In this document: positions 47,789 through 56,873 of the stretch, piece by piece | How positions within the stretch are numbered: position 1 is the first letter of the stretch | Layout: each line of letters opens with the position of its first letter | Source of the DNA: Roseococcus thiosulfatophilus | GTDB lineage: Bacteria > Pseudomonadota > Alphaproteobacteria > Acetobacterales > Acetobacteraceae | NCBI RefSeq assembly: GCF_017311575.1 | Contig: NZ_JAFFQY010000055.1 | Location: forward strand, 124,001-188,000 | Direction of reading: 5' to 3' | DNA length: 64,000 bases | Translations under genes and position numbers: made by a program | Notes under the pieces: model-generated | Databases searched by the model: none | What the model was told of the DNA's origin: nothing | The model's input: the letters and a program-made list of their open reading frames with translations, nothing else

Positions 47789-48256
47789 TCAGGCCTCCTG
47801 GGCCGGGGGAATGGGGGCCGGCGGGATGGGGGCCAGGTGGTGGCGGATGAAGCCCCGCACCTCGGGCTGGCGGGCGGGGCATGTGTCGCCGGAGGGGTTA
47901 TGTACCAGCATGAACATGCCCTCGCGCCAGAATTCGTTGAAGCGGCGGTGGTCGGCTTCCAGCAGCGCCATGGCCCGCTTCATGCAGCGCGCGAAGATCC
48001 AGGGCCGGCCCAGCTTCGCCACATAGGCGAAGCCCGTGGCCAGGAAGCCCAGCGCCAGCCACCAGGCGATGGGATAGAACAGCAGGGCGACGACGAAGGG
48101 CGCCCCCATCACCAGCCAGTTGTCCCGGTAGGAATGGGTCGGGCGCCCAGGGGTGTTCAGCTCCGCCACGTTGAAGCGGATCTGCATCACCCCGTCATGA
48201 ATGGCCTCGAGGAGGAGGGAGACCTCCTCATCGCGCCGTGCGCCCGCCGTCTCCAT
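47789..48256 (-). CDS. two-TM protein of unknown function in the translation operon
   Basis: 155 residues. A soluble N-terminal section (RRDEEVSLLLEAIHDGVMQIRFNVAEL) precedes two TM helices (WLVMGAPFVVALLFYPIAWWLALGFLATGFAYVA) and a charged C-terminus with FNEFWREGMFMLVHNPSGDTCPA. Lies between infB (8 bp) and rbfA (4 bp), both near-overlapping, so it is clearly co-transcribed with the translation factors. No family recognised. Confidence 0.75.
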   Translation of the reverse strand: METAGARRDEEVSLLLEAIHDGVMQIRFNVAELNTPGRPTHSYRDNWLVMGAPFVVALLFYPIAWWLALGFLATGFAYVAKLGRPWIFARCMKRAMALLEADHRRFNEFWREGMFMLVHNPSGDTCPARQPEVRGFIRHHLAPIPPAPIPPAQEA

Positions 48257-48264
48257 GCCTCACA

Positions 48265-51096
48265 TCACGCCGCGGCGACGGTTTCCGTCTCGAAGCATTC
48301 GATCTGGTCATCCACGCGGATGTCATCGAAGTTCCGGAAGCCCATGCCGCATTCGTAGCCGTTCGTGACTTCCTTCACGTCGTCCTTGAAGCGGCGCAGC
48401 GTGGACAGCTCGCCCTCGTGCACCACCACGCCGTCGCGGATCAGGCGGAAGCCGCAGCCACGCCTGACCACGCCCTCGGTCACGCGGCAGCCGGCCACCT
48501 TGCCGATGCGCTTGACCTCGAACACCTGCAGGATCTGCGCGTAGCCCAGGAAGTTCTCGCGCTGGACGGGGGCGAGACGCGACTTGAAGATCGCCTCGAT
48601 GTCGTCCGACACCTGGTAGATGATCGAGTAGTAGCGGATGTCCACGCCATCGCGCTGCGCCATCTCGCGCGCCTGGCTGGTGGCGCGGACGTTGAAGGCC
48701 ACCACCACCGCGTTGGACGCCTTGGCGAGCTGGATATCGCTCTCCGTGATCTGGCCCACGGCGGAGTGCAGCACGCGGACCTTCACCTCGTCATTGCCGA
48801 GCTTGCCCAGCGTGACGTTGATGGCCTCGGCGGAACCCTGCACGTCGGCCTTGACCACGACGGCCACTTCCTTCTGCTGCCCCGCCTGGATGCGCGCCAG
48901 CATGTCGTTCAGCGTGCCGCGGCCGGCGCCCAGCGCCGCCGCCGCCTTGTCGCGGGCGCGGCGCTGGCGATACTCGCTCACCTCGCGGGCGCGGGTCTCG
49001 TTCTCGACCACCACGAAATTCTCGCCGGCCGAGGGCACGCCCGAGAGGCCCAGGATCTCGACGGGCGCCGAGGGGCCAGCCGTCTTGATCTGCTTGCCCT
49101 TGTCGTCCACCAGCGCGCGCACGCGGCCCCATTCGGCGCCGGCCACCACGATGTCGCCCTGCTTCAGCGTGCCCTTCTGGACCAGCACGGTCGCCACCGG
49201 GCCGCGCCCGCGGTCGAGCTTGCTCTCGATCACGGTGCCCTCGCCGACCCGGTCCGGGTTGGCGCGCAGGTCCAGGATCTCGGCCTGGAGCAGGATGGCT
49301 TCCAGCAGCTTGTCGAGGTTCGTGCCCTTGAGCGCCGAGACCTGGATTTCCTGCGTGTCGCCGCCCAGGCTTTCCACCACGATCTCGTGCTGGAGCAGCT
49401 CGTTCCGCACGCGGTCGAGGTTGATGCCCGGCTTGTCGATCTTGTTCACCGCCACGATCAGCGGGACGTTCGCGGCATTCGCGTGCTTGATGGCCTCGAT
49501 GGTCTGCGGCATCACGCCGTCATCGGCGGCCACCACCAGCACCACCATGTCCGTCACCGAGGCGCCGCGGGCGCGCATGGCCGTGAAGGCCTCATGGCCC
49601 GGGGTGTCAATGAAGGTGACGGTGCCGGCCGAGGTCTGCACCTGGTAGGCGCCGATGTGCTGGGTGATGCCACCCGCCTCCTTCGCCACCACGTCGGTCT
49701 TGCGCAGGGCGTCCAGCAGGCTGGTCTTGCCGTGGTCCACATGGCCCATGATGGTGACGACGGGCGGGCGGGGCAGCTGCGTCCCCTCCTCGTCCACCGC
49801 GCCTTCCAGGCCCACTTCCACGTCATCCTCGGACACGCGCTTCACACGGTGGCCGAATTCCTGCGCCACCAGCTCCGCGGTGTCGGCGTCGATGGACTGC
49901 GTGATGGTCGCCATCACGCCCATGCGGAACAGCGCCTTCACCACCTCGCCCGCGCGGGACGCCATGCGGTTGGCGAGTTCCTGGACCGTGATGGTCTCGG
50001 GGATGATGACGTCGCGCACCACGCGCTCCTGGCCGGCGCGCAGGCGGGCCAGTTCCTGCTGCCGCCGCTCACGCTCCCGCGCGCGGCGGACCGAGGCCAT
50101 GGAACGGCTGCGGTCGTCATCGCCGTCCATCGCGGCGGCGACGTCGATGCGGCCCTCGCGACGGGGCCCGGCCAGCGGGGTCTTCTTGGCGGGCGTGACC
50201 ACGGGGCGGCGCGCGCCACCCGGGCCCGGCGGGCCGCTGCGGCGCGCGGGGCCGCGGCGGTCCTCGTCCTCCTCGCGCGCACGGGGCGGGCCGAGGCTGA
50301 GCTTGGCGGCCGGCGTGGCCGGGCCGGGGGCCGGGCGCAGCGCGGGGCCGGGCTGCGCGCGGGCGGCCAGCGGCGTGACGCGCTGGGCGCCGGGGCGCAC
50401 CGTGCTGCCGGGCATGCCGGGGGCGGGCTGCTGCGGGGCGCGGGGCGCGGGGCGTGCCGCAGGGGCCGGGGCGCGCTCGGGCGCGCGAGCGGCGGCGGGG
50501 GCCGGCGCGGGGGCGGCCTCCGGCTCGGGCTCGGGGGCGCGGGCGGCCTCGCGCGCCGCGGCGGCGGCCTCGGCCTCGGCCTGGCGGGCGGCCTCCTGGG
50601 CCTCCTCGGCGGCGCGGGCCTCTTCCTCGGCGCGGCGGGCGGCTTCCTCGGCGGCGCTGCGGACCATGAGCGCCTGGCGCTCACGCTGCTCGCGCTCGCG
50701 CGCGGCCTCGACGCGGCGCTGCTCTTCCAGCACGCGCTGGCGGGTGGCCATCTCGGCGGCGGTCAGCGGGCGGCCCACGGTGGGGGCGCCGCCGCCGCTG
50801 CGGGCGGGGCCGCTGCCGGGGCGCGTGGGCGCACCGCTGCGCGACGCCGCCGGCGGCGCGGCACCGGCGGCGCGCGGGGCCGTGGGCGTGGCGCCGGTCG
50901 GGCGCGTGGCGCCGGTGGGCGCGGCCGGCGCGGGCGCGCGCTTCTTCACGACCTCGACCTGCACCACCTTGCTGCGGCCATGGCTGAAGCTCTGCCGCAC
51001 GCTTCCGGCGTCCACCGTCTTGCCGAGCTCGAGCCGCCCCGCGGGGCGGAGGCTCAGCCGGTTCTTCGCCGCATCCTGATCGTTCTGGTCGCTCAT
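48265..51096 (-). CDS. infB: translation initiation factor IF-2
   Basis: 943 residues. The N-terminal 390 residues are an Ala/Pro/Glu/Arg-rich low-complexity region starting [22 protein letters not shown]. The GTPase domain has [18 protein letters not shown] (G1), DTPGHEAF (G3) and NKIDKP (G4). Domains II-III with the IF-2 C-terminal fMet-tRNA-binding domain follow ([19 protein letters not shown] near the end). Start MSDQND at 51096; the frame is open 15 codons further but that is not needed. Confidence 0.97.
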   Translation of the reverse strand: MSDQNDQDAAKNRLSLRPAGRLELGKTVDAGSVRQSFSHGRSKVVQVEVVKKRAPAPAAPTGATRPTGATPTAPRAAGAAPPAASRSGAPTRPGSGPARSGGGAPTVGRPLTAAEMATRQRVLEEQRRVEAAREREQRERQALMVRSAAEEAARRAEEEARAAEEAQEAARQAEAEAAAAAREAARAPEPEPEAAPAPAPAAARAPERAPAPAARPAPRAPQQPAPGMPGSTVRPGAQRVTPLAARAQPGPALRPAPGPATPAAKLSLGPPRAREEDEDRRGPARRSGPPGPGGARRPVVTPAKKTPLAGPRREGRIDVAAAMDGDDDRSRSMASVRRARERERRQQELARLRAGQERVVRDVIIPETITVQELANRMASRAGEVVKALFRMGVMATITQSIDADTAELVAQEFGHRVKRVSEDDVEVGLEGAVDEEGTQLPRPPVVTIMGHVDHGKTSLLDALRKTDVVAKEAGGITQHIGAYQVQTSAGTVTFIDTPGHEAFTAMRARGASVTDMVVLVVAADDGVMPQTIEAIKHANAANVPLIVAVNKIDKPGINLDRVRNELLQHEIVVESLGGDTQEIQVSALKGTNLDKLLEAILLQAEILDLRANPDRVGEGTVIESKLDRGRGPVATVLVQKGTLKQGDIVVAGAEWGRVRALVDDKGKQIKTAGPSAPVEILGLSGVPSAGENFVVVENETRAREVSEYRQRRARDKAAAALGAGRGTLNDMLARIQAGQQKEVAVVVKADVQGSAEAINVTLGKLGNDEVKVRVLHSAVGQITESDIQLAKASNAVVVAFNVRATSQAREMAQRDGVDIRYYSIIYQVSDDIEAIFKSRLAPVQRENFLGYAQILQVFEVKRIGKVAGCRVTEGVVRRGCGFRLIRDGVVVHEGELSTLRRFKDDVKEVTNGYECGMGFRNFDDIRVDDQIECFETETVAAA

Positions 51097-51207
51097 CCGC
51101 CGTTCCGAACTCGTCCCGCGGGCGTCACCGCCCAGGGGCACCTGAAAAACACGCGGCCCGCGGCCGCTGCACCGTCACGCCCCGACACTCGTCCGGGGGC
51201 GCGTTCC

Positions 51208-51843
51208 TCACGCCGGGCCATGGCCGGCGTCATTCTCAAAGCCGGCCAGGCGTTCCGCCTCGACCAGCAAACCCTGCGCCAGCTTCCCGGGCGCCACCGC
51301 GACATGGACCACCCGATCCCGGCCGAAGACCGCGCCCAGCGCCTCGCCCGAAAGGGGCGCCAACACCGGCAATTCCCGCCGGCCCAGCAGGCGCTCCCGC
51401 TCGGCCGGGCTGCCGTCGGAGGCCTGGACCACCAGCGCCACCCGTCCGGCGCGGAGCCATTCCAGCACCGCCTCCCGACCCGCCACGGCCTCTCCGCCGC
51501 GGCGCGCGAAACCGAGGAAATCCTTCACCCGCTGCCGCAGCGCGGAAACGACGAAGGCGCCCAGGTCCGCCGGGACAGTCACCTGCCCCCGCGCTGCCCG
51601 TGCGAACGCCCCCTGCTTCAACGCCTTGCGAAGAACCCCGTCCTGCGCGGCCAACCATAGGCCCCTGCCCGGCAAACGTCCACCCGGATCGGGGATGAGT
51701 TCGCGCGCGGGTCCTATGACGAAGCGGAGCATCGCCTCCTTCGGCAAGACCTGCCGCGTGACGATGCAGCGCCGCAGCGGGCCACGCTCACGCGCGATCG
51801 CATCGTCGGGCAGGTCCTCGTCCTGTTCGGCGGCGTCAGCCAG
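51208..51843 (-). CDS. YlxR-L7Ae type RNA-binding protein (nusA-infB operon)
   Basis: 211 residues. YlxR domain: RGPLRRCIVTRQVLPKEAMLRFVIGP (conserved Arg/Cys-Ile and F-V pairs) and GRGLWLAA; second half an L7Ae-like domain (GEAVAGREAVLEWLRAGRVALVVQASDG, GRDRVVHVAVAPGKLAQGLL). The first ATG/GTG/TTG (TTG 51747) falls after the conserved CIVTR motif, so the start must be upstream. The only option in frame is CTG at 51843, which has a perfect AGGAGG site nine bases upstream inside nusA and overlaps the nusA stop. Family role: RNA binding and RNase P regulation in some bacteria. Confidence 0.85.
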   Translation of the reverse strand: MADAAEQDEDLPDDAIARERGPLRRCIVTRQVLPKEAMLRFVIGPARELIPDPGGRLPGRGLWLAAQDGVLRKALKQGAFARAARGQVTVPADLGAFVVSALRQRVKDFLGFARRGGEAVAGREAVLEWLRAGRVALVVQASDGSPAERERLLGRRELPVLAPLSGEALGAVFGRDRVVHVAVAPGKLAQGLLVEAERLAGFENDAGHGPA

Positions 51844-53365
51844 GCTGCTCGCCCTCCTCGCCGAACCAATGGGCGCGGGCAGCCATGATGACGGCGTTCG
51901 CCGTCTCCTCGTCCATCGCGCCCTCGCCCAGGATTTCGATGAGCTCGTCGGAAGCCAGGTCCGCCACGTCGTCCAGCGTCTTCACGCCCGCCTCGCCCAG
52001 CGCCACCAGCTGCGTGTTGGTGAAGTAGCCGAGGTCCACCACGCCATCCTCGACGCCGAGATCGGTGCGCTTCTGCGCCATCTCCGCGTCCTTCTGCTCC
52101 AGGAAGGCCATGGCGCGACGCTTGAGCTCGCCCGCGATGTTCTCGTCGAAGCCCTCGATGCCCGCCAGTTCCTCGTCGTCCACGTCCACGATCTCCTCAA
52201 TCGAGCCGTAGCCCTCGGTCACCAGCAGGCCCGCGATCACGTCGTCCACGTCGAGGCCGTCCACGAACAGCGCGCTGCGCTTGCGGAAATCCTCCTGGCG
52301 GCGCTCGCTCTCACCGGCCTCGGTGAGGATATCAATGTCGTAGCGCGTCAGCTGCGAGGCCAGGCGCACATTCTGCCCGCGCCGGCCGATGGCGAGCGAA
52401 AGCTGCTCGTCCGGCACCACCACTTCCACGCGCTTGTTGTCATCGTCCAGCACCACCTTGGACACCTCGGCCGGGGCCATGGCGTTCACGATAAAGGTGG
52501 CGATGTCGCTGCTCCAGGGGATGATGTCGATCTTCTCGCCCTGAAGCTCCGCCACCACCGCCTGCACGCGGCTGCCGCGCATGCCCACACAGGCGCCGAC
52601 CGGATCAATGCTGCTGTCGCGGCTGATCACGGCCATCTTGGCGCGGCTGCCGGGGTCGCGCGCCACGGCCTTGATCTCGATGATGCCGTCATAGATTTCC
52701 GGCACCTCCTGCGCGAACAACTTCGCCAGGAAGCCCGGATGCGTCCGGCTGAGGAAGATCTGCGGGCCGCGCGGCTCCTCGCGCACGTCGTAGATATAGG
52801 CGCGCACGCGGTCGCCATTCTTGAAGGCCTCGCGCGCGATGCATTCGTCACGCCGCAGCAGCGCCTCGGCCCGGCCGAGGTCCACCATGAGGTTCCCGTA
52901 TTCCGTGCGCTTGACCGTGCCGTTGATGATCTCGCCGACGCGATCCTTGTATTCCTCGAACTGCTTCTTCCGCTCCACCTCGCGCACGCGCTGCACGATG
53001 ACCTGCTTGGCCGTCTGCGCGCCGATGCGGCCGAAATCGATCGGCGGCAGGGGGTCCACGATGTATTCGCCGACCGCGATGCCGGGCTTGATCTTCTGCG
53101 CGATGCGGATGGGCATCTGCGTCTCTTCGTCCTCGACCGCGTCATCCTCGACGATGAGGGTCCAGCGGGAGAGCTTCACGGCGCCCGTGCGGCGATCGAT
53201 CTCGGCGCGGATGTCCTTGTTCTGGCCATAGGTCTGGCGCCCGGCCTTGCCCATGGCCATTTCCATGGCCTCCAGCACCTCCTCGCGCTCGATCATCTTC
53301 TCGCGGGCGACGGCATCGGCCACCTGCAGGAATTCGGGGCGCGGAATCGCGGCGTCGAGGGCCAT
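51836..53365 (-). CDS. nusA: transcription termination/antitermination factor NusA
   Basis: 509 residues: N-terminal RNA polymerase-binding domain ([21 protein letters not shown]), S1 domain (about 135-200), two KH domains ([48 protein letters not shown]) and two C-terminal acidic AR repeats. Start ATG 53365, five bp after rimP. Stop TGA overlaps the ylxR CTG start. Confidence 0.97.
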   Translation of the reverse strand: MALDAAIPRPEFLQVADAVAREKMIEREEVLEAMEMAMGKAGRQTYGQNKDIRAEIDRRTGAVKLSRWTLIVEDDAVEDEETQMPIRIAQKIKPGIAVGEYIVDPLPPIDFGRIGAQTAKQVIVQRVREVERKKQFEEYKDRVGEIINGTVKRTEYGNLMVDLGRAEALLRRDECIAREAFKNGDRVRAYIYDVREEPRGPQIFLSRTHPGFLAKLFAQEVPEIYDGIIEIKAVARDPGSRAKMAVISRDSSIDPVGACVGMRGSRVQAVVAELQGEKIDIIPWSSDIATFIVNAMAPAEVSKVVLDDDNKRVEVVVPDEQLSLAIGRRGQNVRLASQLTRYDIDILTEAGESERRQEDFRKRSALFVDGLDVDDVIAGLLVTEGYGSIEEIVDVDDEELAGIEGFDENIAGELKRRAMAFLEQKDAEMAQKRTDLGVEDGVVDLGYFTNTQLVALGEAGVKTLDDVADLASDELIEILGEGAMDEETANAVIMAARAHWFGEEGEQPG

Positions 53366-53370
53366 GGGGT

Positions 53371-53904
53371 TCAGTTCCTCGCTTCGGGTTGGGATGCCGC
53401 CGTGGCGGCGATGAGTTCGTCAGTGAGAACGAGCTTGGCGCGGCGCATCTGGTCGCGCGGGAGGGTGACTTCGCCGCCCTCGTCCAGGCGCAGGCGGGCG
53501 GATTCCATGTCGGCGCCCAGCACCACGCCGCGGAAGCGCTTGCGGCCCTCGAAGGGCACCAGCATTTCGACGGTGGCGATGTGGCCGGCGTAACGCTCCC
53601 AGTCCTTGGTGCGCGTCAGGGGGCGGTCAATGCCGGGGCTGGAGACTTCCAGCATCCATTCGGCCTTGATGGGGTCCGCCACGTCCAGCACGGCGCCGAT
53701 GGCGTGGCTGATCTCGGTGCAATCCTCGACCGTGAAGGCCGCGCCATCGGCACGGTCCGCCATGATCTGCACGGTGGGGCGTTCCTTGCCGCTGACCTGC
53801 ACGCGCACGAGCTCATAGCCCATGTGCTCGATGGTCGGCGCCACGAGATCGGCGATGCGGGCGTCGAGCCCTTCATGGCGGGGACGTTCGATGGTCAAAA
53901 ACAA
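53371..53904 (-). CDS. rimP: ribosome maturation factor RimP
   Basis: 177 residues. RimP N domain [26 protein letters not shown] and [39 protein letters not shown], followed by a C-terminal SH3-like fold. It starts at TTG 53904 (MFLTIERP) or TTG 53898 (MTIERP). No ATG or GTG is available. The start lies in the T-rich tract of an intrinsic terminator hairpin (53897-53928), an unusual arrangement for the head of an essential operon. Confidence 0.93.
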   Translation of the reverse strand: MFLTIERPRHEGLDARIADLVAPTIEHMGYELVRVQVSGKERPTVQIMADRADGAAFTVEDCTEISHAIGAVLDVADPIKAEWMLEVSSPGIDRPLTRTKDWERYAGHIATVEMLVPFEGRKRFRGVVLGADMESARLRLDEGGEVTLPRDQMRRAKLVLTDELIAATAASQPEARN

Positions 53905-53928
53905 AAAAGGCGGCCCCGGAAGGCCACC
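53897..53928 (-). terminator. intrinsic terminator/attenuator hairpin overlapping the rimP start
   Basis: On the minus strand GGTGGCC-ttccgg-GGCCGCC (7-bp stem with one G-T pair) is followed by TTTTTTGTTTTTG. The T-tract contains the rimP TTG start codons. Because a possible promoter lies just upstream (53961-53989), transcripts of the rimP-nusA-infB superoperon must pass this hairpin, so it may act as an attenuator; it would also end transcripts from the PIN-like gene. Confidence 0.75.
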
Positions 53929-53960
53929 CCCCTGATGGTTCAGATGGTGTGAATGGAGGA

Positions 53961-53989
53961 GATATGCGCTTTTTGGGAGGGGGGTGCAA
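53961..53989 (-). promoter_or_regulatory. candidate sigma-70-like promoter for rimP operon
   Basis: On the minus strand TTGCAC (53984-53989) and CATATC (53961-53966) are separated by 17 bp. The -35 matches consensus well and the -10 weakly. A start near 53954 would give a leader of about 50 nt that includes the attenuator-like hairpin. Confidence 0.35.
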
Positions 53990-54050
53990 GGGGTGGAGGC
54001 AGCAATGGCGTTATTAGCACGCGCTTATAGGCGCCTACGCTCTGCGTAAG

Positions 54051-55091
54051 CTAAGTATCCAACATATCCCACTCGTCTCCCAACATCCACCGAATAGCCG
54101 ATAATTTTCCGTTCAACATACCCCACTCAAAATCAGTCCACGGCCCAAGCTCACCCGGATAGCGAGCTTCGGCCTCTTTCATAGCAGCCAGCATGCCATC
54201 CCAAACTTCATCCAGGATCATTGCCCGCCTCTCCTCAACCGAAGCAGCATCCCATACAGCTCTCGTTACGCGTCTCGATCTACCAACCTCAACCGCCTCA
54301 ATAATACCGCCCTTTCTACCATACCAAATTTGCGTATGAAGCTTGCCCTCATGCTCGATCAGATCAGAAAGTAACCGGCTATTTTGATTGAATTCTCTTT
54401 CTATTGCCACATCTTCAACGAAATCTCCAAAAAATTGATTCAAGATAGAAGCAATATTTGTTGAATATATAGAGAAATCAGAATTAAATATGTCTGCAAA
54501 ATCTCGATGCGGCAATCTTGTATCCGAGCCTTTATCACTGAAGTCGTGTATATTGTGAGTCACAAATACTAATATTTCATTTTTCTTCTTCTGTTTCAGC
54601 TTATCTATGTCTGTCTCGATGATTAACGCATCGCCAATTCCATTTTTATCTCGGTGAAATGGCGCTAATTTTGCAAGAGCGCGATTAGCTGCACGGGCTT
54701 TCAGGCCGTCTGTTAATGGAATTATTTCCGCCATATCAAATAAATTTTCGATCAATTTAACTGTTTCGGCAGCAGCTTCTCCATCCACAGAAATTTGATA
54801 CTGAAATTGCTCCAATTGACTAAGCATAATATCTCTTGTATCAACTAAAGAAAATTGCCTCACGGCATCTTTAATCCTTTTTAGATCTGAAAATAGACTA
54901 TTTCGGCTTAGATTTATCACTCTTTCTTTATTTCTTGAAAATTCTTCAATGATAATTTCCGGAAGGGCTATTTTAATTTTCTTTCTTTCTGCCAAAACTA
55001 ACATCACATCAAGCAATGCCAGATGCCTTGGATCTTTAGCAAGATCTAGCCACACGGATGTATCGATCATGATTTTCAAATTTTTCTTCAT
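54051..55091 (-). CDS. low-GC PIN-like domain protein with C-terminal extension (horizontally acquired)
   Basis: 346 residues. The N-terminal part (1-190) is PIN-like ribonuclease domain of the DUF4935 type: MIDTSVWLDL (D10), ALPEIIIEEFSRNK (E45/E49/E50), GIGDALIIE (D154) and FVTHNIHDFSD (D183), a plausible acidic D-E-D-D cluster. The C-terminal ~100 residues (LHTQIWYGRKGG.. to MLNGKLSAIRWMLGDEWDMLDT) form a distinct domain that I recall from short alphaproteobacterial hypothetical proteins. Base composition is far lower in G+C than any neighbour (about one-third in the N-terminal part, nearer one-half in the C-terminal part). ATG 55091 has a GAGGA site. No antitoxin gene is next to it. Nuclease/toxin or defence role is inferred. 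Confidence 0.8.
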   Translation of the reverse strand: MKKNLKIMIDTSVWLDLAKDPRHLALLDVMLVLAERKKIKIALPEIIIEEFSRNKERVINLSRNSLFSDLKRIKDAVRQFSLVDTRDIMLSQLEQFQYQISVDGEAAAETVKLIENLFDMAEIIPLTDGLKARAANRALAKLAPFHRDKNGIGDALIIETDIDKLKQKKKNEILVFVTHNIHDFSDKGSDTRLPHRDFADIFNSDFSIYSTNIASILNQFFGDFVEDVAIEREFNQNSRLLSDLIEHEGKLHTQIWYGRKGGIIEAVEVGRSRRVTRAVWDAASVEERRAMILDEVWDGMLAAMKEAEARYPGELGPWTDFEWGMLNGKLSAIRWMLGDEWDMLDT

Positions 55092-55204
55092 GAATTCCTC
55101 GATGCATCATTAGTAAAATATATTATCTGAGGCAGGTGCTTGTATTTTTGGCGCCATAGTGTATTTAATCAGCCCAAGGGTACTTTCCTGTCGCCAAATA
55201 TTCG

Positions 55205-56869
55205 TCACCCCACCGGCAACCTCACCAAAAATCTTGCCCCAATCACCTTCCCCTCCGCATCCCGCCTATTCTCCGCCGCAATCCTCCCCCTCAAACCCTC
55301 AATAATCTGGCGCGAAATAGAAAGCCCCAGCCCCGAATGCTGCCCGAACCGCTCCCCCCGCGGCCGTTCGGAGTAGAAGCGGTCAAAAATCCCTTCCAGA
55401 CGCGCCTCCGGAATCCCCGGCCCCTCATCCTCCACAATCACCTCCACCTCCGGCCCCGCCGCGCGCGCGCGCAGCCAGACGCGCCCGCCCTCCGGGCTGA
55501 AGCTGACGGCGTTGCCCAGCAGGTTGCGGAACACCTGGACCAGCCGGTCTTCCACCCCCATCGCCACCAGCCGTTCCGGCGCCTCCAGGATCATTTCCGG
55601 CTCGCCCGGCTGGCGGATGGTGTTGTTCAGCTCCACCAGCACGGCCAGGATGGGCGCGATGTCCACCGGCTCCGCGATCACGCGCGAAAGCTCGGCATCC
55701 ACGCGCGAGGAATCCGCGATGTCCGTGATCAGCCGGTCCATCCGCACCGCGTCATTGGCGATGATGCCGAGCAACCTGCGTTGCTGCTCCACATCCTCCA
55801 CCCGCCGCAGCGTCTCGATGGCGCTGCGCACGCTGGTCAGCGGGTTCTTCAGCTCATGCGCCACATCGGCCGCGAAGCGTTCATTGGCGTCAATCCGCGC
55901 CCAGAGCGCCAGCGCCGCCGCCTGCAAATCCCGCGCGAGGATGCCGATCTCGTCCCGCCGCCCCAGCAGCTCCTCCGGGACCGAGCCACCGCGCCCCTTG
56001 CCCTGCCGCATCTCCGCCGCCGCATCGGCCAGGCGCAGGATCGGGCTCGCCAGGGTCTGCGCCAGATAGAAGGAGACGGCGACGGTCAGCGCCAGCGCCA
56101 GCAGGAACAGCCCCAACACGCTGGCGCGGATTTCGAGAAGCCGCGCATCCACCTCCCGCGCCTCGCGCGTCAGCAGCACGATGCCCACGGCCTGCGCGCC
56201 GCGCCGGGCGGGTTCGGCCACACTCACCAGCAGCCGCCCATCCGGCGTGCGGCGGATATAGGGGGTGACGCCGCCTTCCAGGGCGAGGCGCAGCTCCGCC
56301 TGGCGCTCGGGGCCGAGGTCGGGCTGCCAGTCGAAGCTCTGCGCGTCCGGCGTCGTGTCCAGCACCACCGGGTTGCGGGAGGCGCTGGGCAGCAGCCCCA
56401 GCAGCCATTCATAGACGCCCCCCACGCCCTGCGAGAACACGCCGCGCGGGGCGGGCGGCGGCAGGGGTTCGGTGACGACGGCGCCGCCCACGCTCTCGCG
56501 CACGCGGCTGTCGGCCACCACCAGGCCGGCCGTGTCGAACAGCCTGGCCTGGGTGTTGGGCGAGGGTTCCACCAGGCGCCGCAGCAGCGGCCGCGCCTGT
56601 TCGGGCACCAGCACCGCGCGGTCGTCCTGGATGCGGACGGCGGCCTCGCTGATGCCGCCGGCATAGATGCGCGCCTGGGTGCGCATGGCCTCCACTTCGG
56701 CGGCGAGAAGCCCGTCCTGGTATTGGTCGAGGTAGAGGAGGGCCACGGCCAGCAGCGCCGGCGGCAGGGCGTTCACCAGCAGGATGCGCCGCAGCAGGGG
56801 GGAGCCCCAGGCGCGGCGCCGGCGTGGGCGCGGCGGGGCCTCGGGCTTCAGCAGCGGCGCTTCGGGCAC
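55205..56869 (-). CDS. chvG: ChvG-type sensor histidine kinase (C-terminal end of altered composition)
   Basis: 554 residues. Stimulus-sensing region between two TM helices (26-46 and about 250-270), HAMP (about 270-325), DHp with the phosphorylated His in ADVAHELKNPLTSVRSA and the ChvG-like IIANDAVRMDRLITDIADSSRVDAELSR, and a complete ATPase domain (FRNLLGNAVSFSPEGG, DEGPGIPEARLEGIFDRFYSERP, GLGLSISRQIIEGLRG). ChvG kinases sense the envelope or pH and pair with ChvI. Neither chvI nor hprK is next to it. The last ~40 codons use A/T-ending codons far more than the rest. The start is GTG 56869; upstream gene is sapC, 4 bp away. Confidence 0.88.
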   Translation of the reverse strand: MPEAPLLKPEAPPRPRRRRAWGSPLLRRILLVNALPPALLAVALLYLDQYQDGLLAAEVEAMRTQARIYAGGISEAAVRIQDDRAVLVPEQARPLLRRLVEPSPNTQARLFDTAGLVVADSRVRESVGGAVVTEPLPPPAPRGVFSQGVGGVYEWLLGLLPSASRNPVVLDTTPDAQSFDWQPDLGPERQAELRLALEGGVTPYIRRTPDGRLLVSVAEPARRGAQAVGIVLLTREAREVDARLLEIRASVLGLFLLALALTVAVSFYLAQTLASPILRLADAAAEMRQGKGRGGSVPEELLGRRDEIGILARDLQAAALALWARIDANERFAADVAHELKNPLTSVRSAIETLRRVEDVEQQRRLLGIIANDAVRMDRLITDIADSSRVDAELSRVIAEPVDIAPILAVLVELNNTIRQPGEPEMILEAPERLVAMGVEDRLVQVFRNLLGNAVSFSPEGGRVWLRARAAGPEVEVIVEDEGPGIPEARLEGIFDRFYSERPRGERFGQHSGLGLSISRQIIEGLRGRIAAENRRDAEGKVIGARFLVRLPVG

Positions 56870-56873
56870 AGGC

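Noticed and set aside
48238-51660. 1140-codon plus-strand open frame opposite infB
   Set aside because: Low-complexity shadow of infB; no start context, no motif.
54051-55204. Prophage or transposon remnant around the PIN-like gene
   Set aside because: No integrase, transposase, tRNA attachment site or flanking inverted/direct repeats could be seen; only composition marks it.
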